Shown one piece after another: positions 22,998 through 37,699 of a stretch of 64,000 bases of DNA. A program made the translations under genes and the position numbers. How positions within the stretch are numbered: the first letter of the stretch is position 1; the number at the start of each line of letters is the position of its first letter. Below the pieces are notes generated by a model. The model did no database searches. It had not been told where the DNA came from and worked only from the letters and a program-made list of their open reading frames with translations. Source of the stretch: Rallus limicola (taxonomy: Eukaryota; Chordata; Aves; Gruiformes; Rallidae); assembly GCA_022605955.1 (NCBI GenBank), contig JAKCOZ010000081.1:682001-746000 (forward strand), written 5' to 3'.

Positions 22998-25900
22998 CTG
23001 AAAGGATGCAGACATAGCGAAGGAGGATTTTTATAATCTGGTTGGGTTCCCTACATTGTATAACTGTACCGTGTCCAATCACAGTCTCTGTGCGTTACAC
23101 AACGTCTGAAATGCAGGAAGGCACCACAGGGTCATCAACTGTTACTACACGCCTCTGCCATCGCCACGAGGAGTAAGGGAATGGCTGGGCTGAGTAACGG
23201 CACAGTGCCTAAGGATCGACCAGAAACAAGGAGGCTCGAGTGCTTTACATAACCTGCAACACTCCAGGGACAAAAACCAGCCTGGGCCCCCAAATTCAAC
23301 TTGCATAAATATTTACATGCCTGACTCCAACAACTGTAGTCAGGGGTGGGATTTTCTCCACTGAGTTTGCATTTTCCTATAAGCCTCCGTTGTGAAACTT
23401 GCATGGAAATACTTTCATTAGCAATTAACCGGTTTTCAGGAAGTCCCAGCTCTCAAAGCTCTGTTCCATAAGACAAGATTTAGCAACCATAACCTCAGCA
23501 AGCACTGAAAATACACAACACAACCAGCACGTGGCTCACTCATTTGCCTAATGGAAAATGCTGCATAAAAGTGGTGTTAAGGGCTGCAGAGCAAAGTAAG
23601 CTGGAAAGGGAGGCAGGAATAGAAGTGAGATACCAGGAACAACCACAAAAAGACAATTAACGTGCAATCCTTCCACATGAATTCATTTTTCCCTCCTTGA
23701 CCTACCTCTCTTTCTGCAAGAGAACAGCACTGCCTTAAGGCTACCCTTAAACTTCTAAATATCACTTTATAATTCATTACATCACAGCTCCTGCCTCAAG
23801 TTACCACTTGCCATCAAGTCTGTACACCGTCCCCATACCCCATGAGGTAAGCAATTACACAGCAGCCTCTCCAAGTACATCCTGTGCTTGTGGTATTAAT
23901 GAGACACCATCATTTCTTCTACAACTGATACCGTAAGTGATAATTAAAATAGGCCACCAGAAAGTAGCACTCAACTACCAGATGCTGCCACTTGGGTGCA
24001 ACTGAGAGGCAGCCAAGAGCATGGGGCTCCAGGGCAGAATAATGACCTCACTTTACTTGAAAAGCACCTTCTGAACCCAAATTTGTGACAGCAAAAGACA
24101 GGCTGGTGGCGCCATCTAGCTCCCTTCGCTTAAGGAACAATGTCAGCACGATGCCAGCTGAAAAGTTTGCCATAAACTCACTTAATTGTCAGGACCTGAA
24201 AGCTGCAGCTCATCAGCAGATCAGGAATCTGCTTGTTCCTGCATCAAAGAACTGAGCCCTGAATAGGGCACACTGAGCCGACACTGGCTACGTGCAGGGC
24301 TCTTCACTCACCGTTTGCTAAGGATGCATGGAAGCCAATTACCTCCACTGCTTGTTTCAAGCAATGTGTGCATATACAAACCCACGTTACAGTCCAGCAT
24401 TTCATTTCCACTGCAGAGATATGTTGAGAAGTTTCTTCTGCCACTTGCTCCTTTAATAATTTTTCTTTCCTTTCTTCCTTATGTCTGATTTCCAAATGCT
24501 CTCACAAACAGCAGAACAGTCTAATTTCAATAAGGAGGCTTAAAGCAAGCATCACTGTATCTTGAGACCATAAAATATAAACTGCTGTACCAGAGGTCCA
24601 CAGACTACCTGTAAGATTAGTCATCCTCAATACTTCCAAGGAATATACACTGGAAATTATTTCAGATTGAAGGCATTCAATATTCTCACAAGGAGCTGCA
24701 GGACTAGGTACTGATGGCAAGAAAAAGGGTTTGGAAGAATTAAACCAGTGTCTTTTTTTAGTAAAACGTCCAGAACTATTTTATTTATTTGGGTTTTTTT
24801 ACATAGTTGCATGAAAATATTGCTAGGGACTCAAAGGCTGCTTGCCCTGCTTATCAAAGTTCAAAACTCAATGCAAGTTTACATTACTTAAGTATCCAAT
24901 TAAACAAGACTTGTCTCTTTACCTTACAATTAAGACTAATCACTCCAAAGTTCATTGCTGGTGACAGGGGAATTTCATCATTCAAAAGATTTATTTCTGA
25001 TTACTTAATATTTACACTCAATAATTTAGCTCAAATAAACCACCAACTAATCTTAATGCCTCCACTTAAGCTCCAGCTTCCATGACTGACAGCCTGGACA
25101 GATCTAATCGCAGGCTGTTTGGTTAAAACTCCTCGCAGTGAATAGATGCTTAATCACTGCCACCCCTGAGATGAAGGTTAATTCAAGATACAACTCTTGT
25201 GACTAATTGAAGCCAGTGGAATATTTCACAGTGCATCTTCAAACTCCATCAGACTGTGAAAGCCAGGTGGGAATAAAGAGATGAGCTCCACTATGTGTAG
25301 CTGCACTTTACAGATGCAAGTGAAATCACAGCAGACCATTATTTTGCTCTTTCAGTGCATGAAGCATTGTCATGATGATCCTATGTAGCTACTCATCATT
25401 TTTATTACCTGCTTAATATCTGAAATTTAAACTGATGGGAGCATTTCTCTTGTTTGAGAACGATACTCCTAGGAGGAGTTCCCTTCTGATCATTATGACA
25501 AAATGCAATTTTTGCTGTCTTCTCAGACATACAGTGTTCAGTTTCAGGATGAAACAAATAAATACATCAGAGTCAAATCACAAATGTTTGCTGCTAAACA
25601 CACACTGGTAAACAGGCAATTTACAGGCAAGGGTCAGAACCCGAATATTTATTCTGAAGCCAACAGGTTAAAACCAGCACAAAATTCTTCTCTGAAGTCA
25701 CTGATTTTCACACTACTGAAAAAAAGTGCCTTTGTGTACAGGGATGGCACACAATGGTTATCTCATGATCAAAATCAGTAATAATGTGACTCAGTGACCA
25801 CAAACACCTGATAACTAAATCTCTCCCCTCTTCAACCTTCAGATGTTGCCAGGAAATAAGAAAAACATACAACATAAAAAGGCAAGTCTGATGCAGTCAC

Positions 25901-26123
25901 TGAAAAACTGTTAGAGGTTCTGTTGCACAACTTATGCAAAAATATTGTAAAAAAATGCAGCTCTAGAAAGGCACCCTTCTCAGAGCAACACTGGCAGAAA
26001 AAGGCTCATCCTGGTTCATCTAGAGGGTGATGTGCAGGATGTCTCATTTATGACAGCCAAATGAGAGCCCCAACTACATCTTAGTAGTAATTTCTATCTA
26101 AATATTCTTCCTACCAAGTTGAC

Positions 26124-26808
26124 AATGTGGTATTCCCCAGGGGCTGGTACTGGGACCAGTGCTGTTCAACATCTTGATCAAATGGGATTGAGTGCACCTT
26201 CAGCAAGCTGCCAACACCACCAAGCTGTGTTGTGAATGGATGGAGAGCAGCCCTGAGGAGGACTTGACTCTCCACTCTGGGAAGACCCACCCCCACTCCC
26301 CCCCACCCTGCAGTGCTGCATCCCACTTGGGGGTCCCCAGGACAAGGACACGGAGCTGTTGGGGTGAGTCCAGAGGAGGCCACAGAGATGACCAGAGGGC
26401 TGGAGCACCTCTGCTCTGGAGACAGGCTGGGAGACCTGGGGTCATTCAGTCTGGAGAAGAGAAGGCTCTGGGGAGACCTCTGAGCTCCTTCTGATCCCTC
26501 GAGGGGCTGCAGGAAAGCTGGAGAGGGGCTGGTGCTGAGAGCAGGGAGGGCCAGGCCCAGGGCAATGGCCTTCAGCAGCTGGAGAGGGGCTGGGAGGCAC
26601 AAATGCTTCCTGGAGAGTGGGGAGGCCCTGGCACAGGGTGCCCAGAGAAGCTGGGGCTGCCTCTGGATCCCTGGCAGGATTCAAGGCCAGGCTGGATGGG
26701 GACTTGGGCCCCCTGGGCTGCTGGGGGTTATCCCTGCCTATGGCAAAGGGTTGGAACAAGATGGGCTTTAAGGTCCTTTCCAACACAAACCAGTTTATCA
26801 TTGTATGA
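26124..26808 (+). mobile_element. CR1 LINE 3' fragment
   Basis: It starts in the CR1 polymerase region (CCCCAGGGGCTGGTACTGGG, the PQGLVLGP motif) and has the later block TCTGGAGAAGAGAAGGCTCT. It ends CTTTCCAACACAAACCAG...TTGTATGA. It has internal deletions and frameshifts, and is antisense to SLC23A2. Confidence 0.88.
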
Positions 26809-29800
26809 AATCTGTCATCTTTTGTATCAGTGAAGAGATTCAATTTATTCAGCAGACTCCCATGAACATCTTCCAGAATACACTTAACATAATACAGCAA
26901 ACACAAGAAAATAACATCATATATTAGTAGAATAAATAGATCCACTTCCACCCACAACTTGGAACAGCAGAAAGGCTAAGCCATTAAGTTTGATCTTATA
27001 GAGACACTTATAAAACCATTGAAGTATAAATTCTTTGAACAAGCACTTACCAGAAGATCTGCTTTAATATGAAAACATCTACTTTCTCTTCCCTAATGCT
27101 ATATCCAATCTACACAAAGAATTACTGAAATGGCTTTGAAAGCTTGCCAGTTAATGCAGTGAGCAATGCACGGTCCTGGGTACTAGCTACACGCATCCCC
27201 TGTACGTGACTCAGCCCATTAAAACATACATCCCTCTCACCAGCAGAAAGGACACCCAGAGGCACCCGTGCTGAGTGGATTCCACTTTACTAGTTAGACA
27301 ATGCAATGCTTTGTGCCCAACTGCTGTTGTTCTGGGTTCCACTGCAGTTTGTATTACAGTGTTTCTTAGAACTTTCTTCGCAACTGTGCATTTTTAAATA
27401 GTTGTAAGGAAAATTTAGGGTCAGAGATACACATCAAAGCAGACCAATAGTCACTCAACATAAAGATGTAACTGCAAGTTGGGGGTGCCTTTAAACACAC
27501 CTATAGTTGATTTCTAGGTAAGAAATAGGAAATTATTTTCAAGGAAAAACAACAACAGAGTAGTGAAGCCAAAGCCATATACTCCACAGGTACAGTGATC
27601 AAAGTGCTTCAAAAATTAATGGAGAAGGAGTGTGTTTTTTGTGACCTGCTATTATATTCACCATGTCCATAAACTCAGTCAGATGCCTACATCTTTCCTG
27701 GACCTCCAGGTATGCTTGTATTAAAGGCAAAAGCTCAAATCCATTTTCTTCTAAGGACTGACAAAAGAAAGGTGTGTTTATTGGTTAACATAGCACAATG
27801 TGAGGTTGCTACTCCTAAAGCACCATTACCTTCATGTATTCCCAGATGCTCAGGGAAACACAATCAGCTTCAACATATGCTCAGAAGGCAACAGTGTATG
27901 GCCCACTGTATGGAGTAACTCAGCCAGGGGAACACACCACAGGTGACCTAGTAAGCTCGAGTCTCCAATGTCCCTACACCTAATAAACTACAAAGAGGAA
28001 CTCTGTAGTTAACAATTCATGTGCACAACGTCAGTCTCTTCATTTCTCTAATATCACACCACAGAAGCATGTTGTGGGTGCACTCATGGGTTCTAGCCAC
28101 AAGTGAAAATCCATCATCAGCCCAACAACTCTGCCCTACCCAATGCCACAGATCCCAAACCAGAGTGAATATGCAAATTCATATCCAAGTCTAGGCTTGA
28201 AGCATCTCTTGGTGCTGTCTGCCACAGTTGCAATTTTTTAGTATTACTTTGGCATTATTTTGTGCTTACCATTTAGTTAGCACACTGGTGTCTCAGCTTT
28301 ATCTCTCTATATATGTATCTCTAACATGGAAAGTTCTATCCTTCAGTTGAACTTTCTGTTATTTTGATTTTCTAAAGACAAAATGTGTTTATACAAAAAC
28401 AGTTCAGAATTTTGCATTCAATAGGCCGTCTGCTCACACCTAGAAATCTAGCAAAGAGCCAGGATGAAAACTCCAGCTGCAAGACTAAATGTTTTAAAAT
28501 AGGGGGAGAAAAAGCACAGACAGCCCTACTTCTATTCAGGGATCCTGGTATCTCGTTTGCAGTTCAGTAAGCAAACGGCAAGTGCAGCTTCACATCACTG
28601 CCCAACTGCTCCAGCAGCTGCAACTCCCCCTCCCACCAATCCCAACCTCCTTCATCTGAAATGAAAAAAAAAAAAAAAAAAAGCCCTTTTAATCTTCAAA
28701 GCATAGCCACAAGTCAATCTCAAACTTAGCACACTTTAATTTTCTTTTTAATTATCCAGTTGGGAGAGTGATGCCCTCCTTGCTCAGCGACCTTTCATTC
28801 CTTCAAGATTATTTCAAGAAATCTTTCTTGGGAATATTCAACAAATGTATATACCACTTGCAGAGGAAATATTTCCAGGCTTCTGAGTGCTGAGGGGGGA
28901 GACAGTGTGGTTCTTCACATGGGCAGTCTTTACTCAGTTACACAGTACCCTCAGTTCTGCTGGCCAAGCATCTTCAGGCTTCAGACTGCTGGGTGCAAAA
29001 TCTCAACACATCTGCTCAAATACCTTCCCAGGAGGAAGCTGTCACCATGCTGGGTTTTAGAGCCCCTGAATCCTGATGTGGAGCCAACCCCTAAAATGGC
29101 AAGAGAATTTCTTTCTGATGGAACTGGCAAAAAGCAGGGCACGAGTACATCATCTATTTGGCACCATAAAGCAGTAACAGATGCTATTATTAATGATATT
29201 AGCAATAATAGATGCTATTATTGCTACCAATAACTGCTGACCAACTGCTTGTCCCATGAGTCTTGGTCAATAAGCACAGCTTGGTTTCCCATAGCCATTG
29301 TCACAGGGAACAATTAAGTCAGTGCTGCCGTTAATGACTTTAAAGTTGCACTACTTACTCTGCTCGCATCCTGAAGTAACTGCATGCAACCCTGCATTTG
29401 CTTTCCACATATTAAGCCAACCAATTACTAGTTTATTAATTTCACAAGAAGCCTGGAAGTGTTTATAGAGACAGGCTTGTGTTTAACCAGACTTGTTGGT
29501 TCACTTCCCACACTGGTGTTTTCAGGCAGGCTTAGGTGAAAGTGTTTACACACAGAGCAGCTGTGATCTACTTCCTTATAAACGTGCGTCTGCACATCCT
29601 GCCTGCAGCTCGAGAAGGCAACGTGGTGCCCCCGGCTCAGCCCTCTGACTCCACAGGGTCAATTAGCAGAAACAGGAGGGTAGCTAGGACCTGTTGAAAC
29701 CCAGCTGACATCTAACCTGTACGTCATAAAACATGCAGCCCTGGAGAGATGTAAGATGTAATTTAGTCCAACGAGCTTTGAAGATTTTTCTTCATACATA

Positions 29801-32800
29801 AGCGGTTAATTAAGAATGCATTAGCTATATATTAATGCATTAAATAGCCCTGCAGGCAACACCACTGTTGAGGGGGGCTAAGTGAATTCTTCTTCACCTG
29901 AAGTGACAGAAATGGAACAGTCCATTTAACACAGAACTGACTGCTCAGGAGAGGCATCCAAAATGATAATATTTTGACAGAGTTCACATTACTTATAATA
30001 GTATTTATACCCATTGTAGTTCGGGGAAGGAAAACTTCAACTTCTCAGCAAGATATGCCTTTTACAAAAAAGTATTCTGGCAACATTTAGAGGAATACTT
30101 TGTTGTGATTTTTGCCTCCAAAACAACCCTTTTTTAGGCAATGTCCTGTGGTTTCAATATTGTACCTTGCTGGTTCCTTCAAGGCTCTTTTGCAGAGGTC
30201 TGTATAGCACTACTTTAAAGAAAAAATTTGCAATTATTCTTTCTTAATTGGCATCACTTAACATGCAAGAATTCTTTGCCACGACTACTTGGAGATATAT
30301 CATTTAGGCATACATTTTGCCCTCAAACAAAATTTTCCATTTGAATAATTAAGAGGAAAAAAGACCAATACCGACAGAGTCTCCTTTGAAGGTACCCACA
30401 TGCTGTGTGTCTCCATAATAAATCTATTACCTGCCATTCAACAAAACATTATCTGTCACAACAGCCTCCAGAACAAAAACAGTAATTAGACTCGGATCTT
30501 AATAGGCTCAGCACTCTGTTCTGTGGGCTACAATTCAGCTGGGTTTAGAAAGCAAGGAACATTGCACCTTAGTGAGATTAAACATTGGGCTAATACTGAT
30601 CACAAAATCTTTACCAAAACCAAACAGCCAAGGAGGAGAGCTCAGATAATATTTCGGGTTTAGGCTCATTTGTACTAAGAAATTAACAGAAACCTTAATT
30701 GACAGCTTTGCTTGAGTTGATTGTGCCTTATTAGTCATCTTCATGAAAAGCATTAAATGTGTTTGATCCTTCCAAAGAAGAGGAAGGCTCATTAGCAATG
30801 GATGTTTACAAGTACCCAGGGCTGGAGATTACAGGAGTTCTTCCCCTTCTGCAGAAAGGGTTTTTATAGATCTATGTTTTTATGAGAAGGATCACGTATC
30901 GTCTCCTAGAGCACTCAGGCTTCCATCCTTTGCTGCTTCTGATACTTGCAAACAAGGCAGAGGGACAGTGAGATGGTCAGCTCATTTGAAAGCCTGATTC
31001 GTAAAAGCTGGCTGGGTTTAGAGACCTCGGTCCGTGGCAAGCCAGCCAGGAAAATCCAAGGCAGTCAAACACTGGAGATTATCATTTACACCAAGGCAGA
31101 TTTCCTATTTTCTGTGTCCTGAAATGAAAACACCACCAATTGAGCTGTTCCCAGTAATTTTTCAGTTTCTGGCTAAAGCAAATAAATAGATACACTATCT
31201 TACTACAACAAAAACAGAACACTGGGGCATTAGAAAAAGAGATGGAGGAGGGGGTGGCTGCTTTTTTTTGTTTGTTTGAGTTTTAAAAGCAACTACCAGG
31301 AAGTCAAAATAAAGGTAACTGAGTGTCTAACAGTCTGACTAAATCAGAACACAGCCCTGTCACATTATTTTTATAATAATTTTTTATGTTCTGTATAATC
31401 TCCCAAAACTTTGCCCACAAAATTAAACCAGTACCCCTGCACGTACGTACACCCAGTGTCAGCAAACGACTGACAACTGTTATTATTCCCGTGCGTGAAC
31501 AGCCACAGAACAACGTGAGAATGCTGAAATTAATGTCCTGCAGTCTGATCCTACACATCAGGGACCTGGAGTTCCAATTTCTCTCTTGCCCATCTGAATG
31601 TCAATTATTCCTTTGGTCTGGCCTTACCCACAATGAAATGCTCATCAGGAAACCATACTCTCTAAGCTGTTACCAAAAGCTCCCATCTGTTAAAATATGA
31701 CCAAGCAAACGCTTCTTGCATCAGCAACATCTAGCCCAACTTTCAGAAACAATTCACTTTTTTTTTTAATACAAAGGGAAATGAAAATAAAGCTGCTCTA
31801 ACATCTGAAGCAGCTGGTGCTTTAGAGTACATCTTCTGCAGCAAGAGGGATGTGTTTTCTTCATTTAGGTATGGTAAGGGCCTGAATATGAGATTCTCCA
31901 CACAAAGGGCAATTAATAAACAGATGAAAAGTACAGAACTTGTGAATTCATTTTCCTGTCTTTGGGATTCAGAGACTCTGTGGGAATTCAAACCTCACCA
32001 CAGCACAGTCCATTAAGCACTATTAACTCTGGGACAGTTTCATGTTACCCAACACACAAAGCATGAAACTTTGAGGGCCAGCACTTTATTCCCATTCCAA
32101 GCTTCTAAATAAGAAGTTAGCCCTGATGTGGAATCACACCTCTGTTTTTATGAGATATTCTGTATGACCTTGAATGAGAACATACAGACACTTTTTTTTC
32201 TTTAAAAGCAGGACAAAACAGCAACACTGAGCTATATGCTTAAATACAAGACAATACAGGTAAGTGATAAAAAGAACAAGTCCAGGAAGAAAAAAAAAAC
32301 TCAGCAAAAAAAACCCAACAAAAACACCCCAACAAAACTCCTTTCAGATCACTACTCCTGGGCTAGAAAATTAAGCCTGGGATGAATTCACCAACAGCAC
32401 ATTAACCACCTCATCCTACAAACACAGTGAAGAGCACATCTGGTAGACCCAGTGTTTAAAGTACCTTCCTATTAAAGCTTCCAAACTGCACTTTATTCTC
32501 TTAACTTTTCCAATCTTACGAGCACATTAATAGCCAGCATAGCACTAAACTGGCCTCACTGCCCTCAGCTGACATGGTACCACCATGCAAAGTAAGAGTA
32601 ACTCCAATTAAAATGTGTTGCTCCACTTACAGACAGAACTACTCCAACCATCCATACATAGTCCCTTGCTTCTAAGGAGATCCTGGTGTGACCAGCTGTG
32701 ATTGTGGCATTTATATTACTTCTACCTGAGCTTGATTCAGCTGATTAAATACAGTCCCTGATCTTAGCAAGAGGCTTACTGCAACTTCTGCTGATGGTGT

Positions 32801-32814
32801 GTATGGGTTGTTCT

Positions 32815-33248
32815 GCTGCCCATATCGAAGATGGTGAAGGGACTAGAACATCTCTCTGACACAGAGAGGCTGAGGGACTTGGGACTTCTTAGCCCGGAGG
32901 AGACTGAGGCAGGGATCTTATCAATGCTGATAAATCCTTGAGGGGTGGGGTCAGCAGGATGGGTCAGTCTGTGTTCAGGGTGCCCAGGGACAGGACAAGA
33001 GGCTGTGGGCACAAACTGGAGCAAAGGAAGTCCCACCTAACCCTGAGGAGGAACTTCTTTGCTGGGAGGGTGGCAGAGCCCTGGGCCAGGCTGCCCAGAG
33101 AGGTTGGGGAGTCTCCATCTCTGGAGACATTTAAACCCCATGATCCTGGGCACTGCCCTGTGCAGCCTGCTCGAGGGGACCATGCTCTGGCAGAGCTGGG
33201 ATTGGGGGATCTCCAGAGATCCCTTCCAACCCCAATGATCCTGTGATA
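32815..33248 (+). mobile_element. CR1 LINE 3' fragment
   Basis: It carries the CR1 tail blocks GGGACTTCTTAGCCCGGAGG, GGCTGCCCAGAGAGGTTGGG and CCCTTCCAACCCCAATGATC, ending CCTGTGAT. It is 5' truncated and belongs to a different, older subfamily from the 10.5 kb copy. Confidence 0.88.
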
Positions 33249-36200
33249 TGAGGTTAATGCCCAGGAATGTAAGTGCATAATCAACCCCCAAAGTCACTTT
33301 TTACTTACTTCCCTGCTATGCCAGCGCTGCTGTCTACGACACATTCTCAAGATGCTTCAGCCAACTGTTGGAATGACAAAAGCACTGCAATAATTTGATT
33401 CAAAAATAAATTCAGACAACAAATTTAGAGGACATGCAGCCATTCAAAATCTGTTTGGTGAGTCACTACATTTCAAAACAGTCAAAACCAAAATAATGGT
33501 GAGTCAATCTCTCCACCACCTATACCAATTTGAGGCTGTTCTTCAAGCTATTCTAATCTAAAGCAAGCGTAAAGGAAACGGGTGCAGAATTAAAACCGTC
33601 TCGTTTATCAGAAAGGAGATAACGAGCAAATGGTGGTTAAATCCAAGCATGGGTAAGCAAGTTCAGCTATTGTTTTCATTCCATGTCAGGCCTACAAGTT
33701 CAAATACTTAACAGGTACCATGCCACTACTTACAGCTCCTCAAACACAACTACAGCTGGATTAATCTGCTCCCATCTGCTCCTAAAAATACAACTATCAG
33801 ACAGAGCTTGTTTTCTCAGGCATTTTGCTGACGTAAGTACAAGATCAAAACATCACTCAGAGAGAATGATGCACCAGTCTCCATAATACACAGGCTAAAA
33901 TCCAGCTATGCCATCGTTCTAAGGTACACGACACACTCTTACCAATACAGGTTGGTTTTATTACATGCTTATTAACGTAGGCTGTGGAGGAAGAATAAAA
34001 GACCCTGGCTGCATGTACACAATGAGAAGAAATCCCAGAAATTCCCTGTCCCCAGAATAGCACAAAGTTTGTTCTCACACAAAGGTTTTTTTGAAATTTA
34101 AAAAGCAACACCAGGCATCTGGATGGTAAGTACACTCCCACCACCTCCATAACCTGCACTTTCATCTTCTGGCCTGAGAACTGAGACACAAGGAGACTGA
34201 GATCATTGAATTTCTAATTATAAAACCCATTAAAAGCCTAGCTTTACAATTACCTCGAGCCCAACCATTCCCCTGCAAATAACAGAATGGTGTTGTTGCA
34301 CAGGAACAGAGGATATTTCCATAAGTCTCTGTCCCAGCTGCGCAGGGGGTTTTCCCTCCTGTTTCCTTTCCCCACCACGTGCTGGCAATGTTTTACCACC
34401 CCAACTCCCTTTCCCAAGGAGGTAGTTCTTCTTTCATGGCCAAGTTGCCATGGTAAGAAATCCACATTTAGATCAATCTCTAATAGAAGAGCATTCAAGT
34501 AACAGCCATTTCCTTCCCATAACCAATGTCCAAATATCGTCAGATTTCTTGTCTGTCTTCAAATAAACATTGTCAAAAGGTGGCTCATAACAGCTGAAAA
34601 TACTTAGTCATAAAGAGAATGTGCTCCCCAGCACTGACAGAAGTATTACGTGCAGCACCATGAAGTGAGCTGAATGTCTCCATGCACTTCACCCCTGGGA
34701 ATGGCTAGAGAACACGGCAAAGAGCTTTCATTTTAAATGATTTATTTTATTCCTGCCTTAAACTACATCATGATGCATCTCTCTCTACTCTGCCTGTCAG
34801 TATTTTCTTTCTGCAGCTTTTAAGTAAAATTAAACACACTGTAACTGCTGTCAGACTGTTTCATGACCACTGAGGTTTCAGAAATACAAATGCTTGACAC
34901 AAATAATTTTTCCCAGCAATACAGGAACCATCATCTTCAGTGGAAGGAAAGCTGGTCTGCACAGCCATGTGTATTTTCCCTTGTAAGGATAAATACATAA
35001 AGAAGTGTACAAAAGTAAAACCTACTGAAGAAATGACCCCAGAGAATCTTTTCAGTCTTGAGTTGTCTGTTTTTCTTAGATGGTCCACATGAAGACTCTG
35101 ATGGAACAACAGTAGACTAAGATTTGAAAAAACACCTTGCATGGGACACTGATTTGTAATCTGTGTGCCAGTTGACTCGCCCCTGAGCACGGGAGGATCA
35201 GAAGAGGTTAACTGCTACAGGTCAGATGAGGTCATTAGAGCAGTTTAACAGCCACTACTGGAGGAATTCCTACTGAAGACCGGGCAAGTTTCACCCATTT
35301 AGTTTTCCATCGTCTCCAACCAACCCGAACAGCACAACAAAGCCACTGAATAACAGTAAGAAAGTTCATTACATTGAGGAAGCTAACAGATTTGGCTATA
35401 CCAGGAAGAAAAAAACAACCACCCCAAACACATTGACATAATCAAAGGAAGAAAATGAAACTTGGTTTAATTTAAAAACCTTTGGAATTGTAATTGCATA
35501 CAAATGCAGCATCTTCTACAGAGTGGAAAACCCACAGTCATTAAGTTTTCTGTTAGGAAAAAAAAATATCGTCAAACACTGACAGGATCTCAACCTCCCC
35601 CTAAAGAAAACAGTCTCCAACCGAGTAATTCCAACAACGCCACGATTTTTGTCTGCTGAATTACCTTCAGCTACAGAAGGCAGAGAAACTCTCACACCAG
35701 CAGTCTTTAAACACCTCCCCCCGCACCATGCACACACCTCACCCAGCACAGTTCTAGGGATGCCCATACAGGTTTACCCGTGGCTCAGGGAGGGTAAGGA
35801 GCAGGTAAAAATAACCTAAACACATCTGGCTTCAGTATAGAAGACTTTAGTCAGCTAAGCCAAACGCAGCTCCCTGCTCTCAATGCCTGGGAAGCCATCC
35901 GTACGGGGTACCAGCACCACCGAGGGGCCACTGCAAGGCTGGGAGCGCCCAGCCAGTGATGGATGGGGGCTGCTTAAATTGGTGCTGCCACCAAAGGAAA
36001 CATTCATCAACCTGCAGTCCAAATTATCCTATTATTTGAAAAGTTAGCTGGTTTTCTTCCTTCAGATCTGTTTCTGTAGTGAAGACGCAAAGTGAACAAG
36101 AGGCCCACACCCAGGGAACCCGATTTCCATCCAGCTCATGTACTCAAGGAGAGAGCTGGGGGCCCCGAGAAAGCACTTCGCTAAATCTAAGACTAAAAGC

Positions 36201-37699
36201 AGGATTCACAGACAAGTGACACATTGGGATGGATTTGAAACCATATGAATGCGGCCCATTAAGGAACAGCAGGAGTATAACCCACCCTTGAGAATAGCAG
36301 TCCTTACCTCCTTCCCTTACCCCCAGGGCACTGACGAGGTATTTTCAACTGCCATTTGCATTTTAGCTAAAGCCAAAGGCTTGTTTAAATCCATGATAAA
36401 AATCTCGGGCCTTGTTTAACCTCATCGCTAGCCCAAGGTTGAATTTGTTCCAGTGCATCACCATGTTAATACTGCTCTAATTTCAAGCTATCTGGATCGT
36501 GACTTGAAGCTAGGAGTAGGGTTGAAAGAGCTCATCAACTACTAATCCAATTGTTCTACAGATCTCAAGGATTATTTTCCAGTTTACTAACCTGAGCTAC
36601 TTGTTGCAATAATCCTTTATCTATAACGAAATCACTAGGCAGATCAAGGTGTGCAACACATCAGTAGCTAATTGCTCCAGTATCTTTTGGCTTCTTCAGA
36701 GTTTTACAGCCTGCATCAAACTCCAGCTGCCAGTAAAACCACTACCCAAGACAGCTTTTATTTTTAAGCTTAAATTGAGTAATTTAAAGCTTGTTCAAGT
36801 ATGGCAACACTGCGCTGCAGTGAGGATACACAAGTGTATTAAGGTCTCTGCAAAAACAGAGCATGTGGTATTTTTATTTCAGCTGGTCAAGTTCAACAGC
36901 AACAGGGAGCCTAACATTACCTGGCACTGAAACTCATACTCAACGAGTCAGCTGCATGGGGGTAAACGGTAAGATTGAAAAAATTAACACACGAGGTCTT
37001 TACCTTGTCTTAAACATTCCTGCCAGAATCTTCTACTGACTCTGTCTGCTGCTCCCTTTGGAGGTCAGCCCCTGCCTGCACTGACCTGGCCGGTTAAGGG
37101 ACACGCTGCATGGGATCCCAAACCGTGTTGTGTGTCTTCCCAGGTTACAAAATGACAACGACAGCTCCGAAATTAAATAAAATGATGGAAAAAATACTGT
37201 AAAGCTTCTGCCTGCATTCCCGTCTTTTATGAGAAAAGGAAAAGCCTCTAGCAACAGAAATGTATGATGTCGTTGAGTAAGGAAACCTAATCGAAGGCTT
37301 TGGTAGGGCATTTTTCAGCACGATCTACATCACTTATTTCTACCCAAAAATATACCTTAAAACAAAAGAAAACCACAAGCGATACCGAACGGAGCTTGCA
37401 AGTCAAAAGCAGAAAACAGAAATATTTAATGCCTGGATCTGCACCGGCGGGGAAAAAATAATTAAAAATCCCAGCCAACTAAAACAAATAAACAAATAAA
37501 TAAAAAGGGAAAAAGGAAAAAAAAAAAAAAACCAACCACCCAACCTCAAAGCTTATCACGAGAACGGGATCAGACAAGAAAGCGAGGCCACCCCTTGAGG
37601 ACCGGGAGAGAATTAACCTGCATTTCTCCATCCCATTTACAGGCTTACGACTCTGCCACCCATTTTGTTTCAGATTAAAGAAAAAATAACAATAATTAA

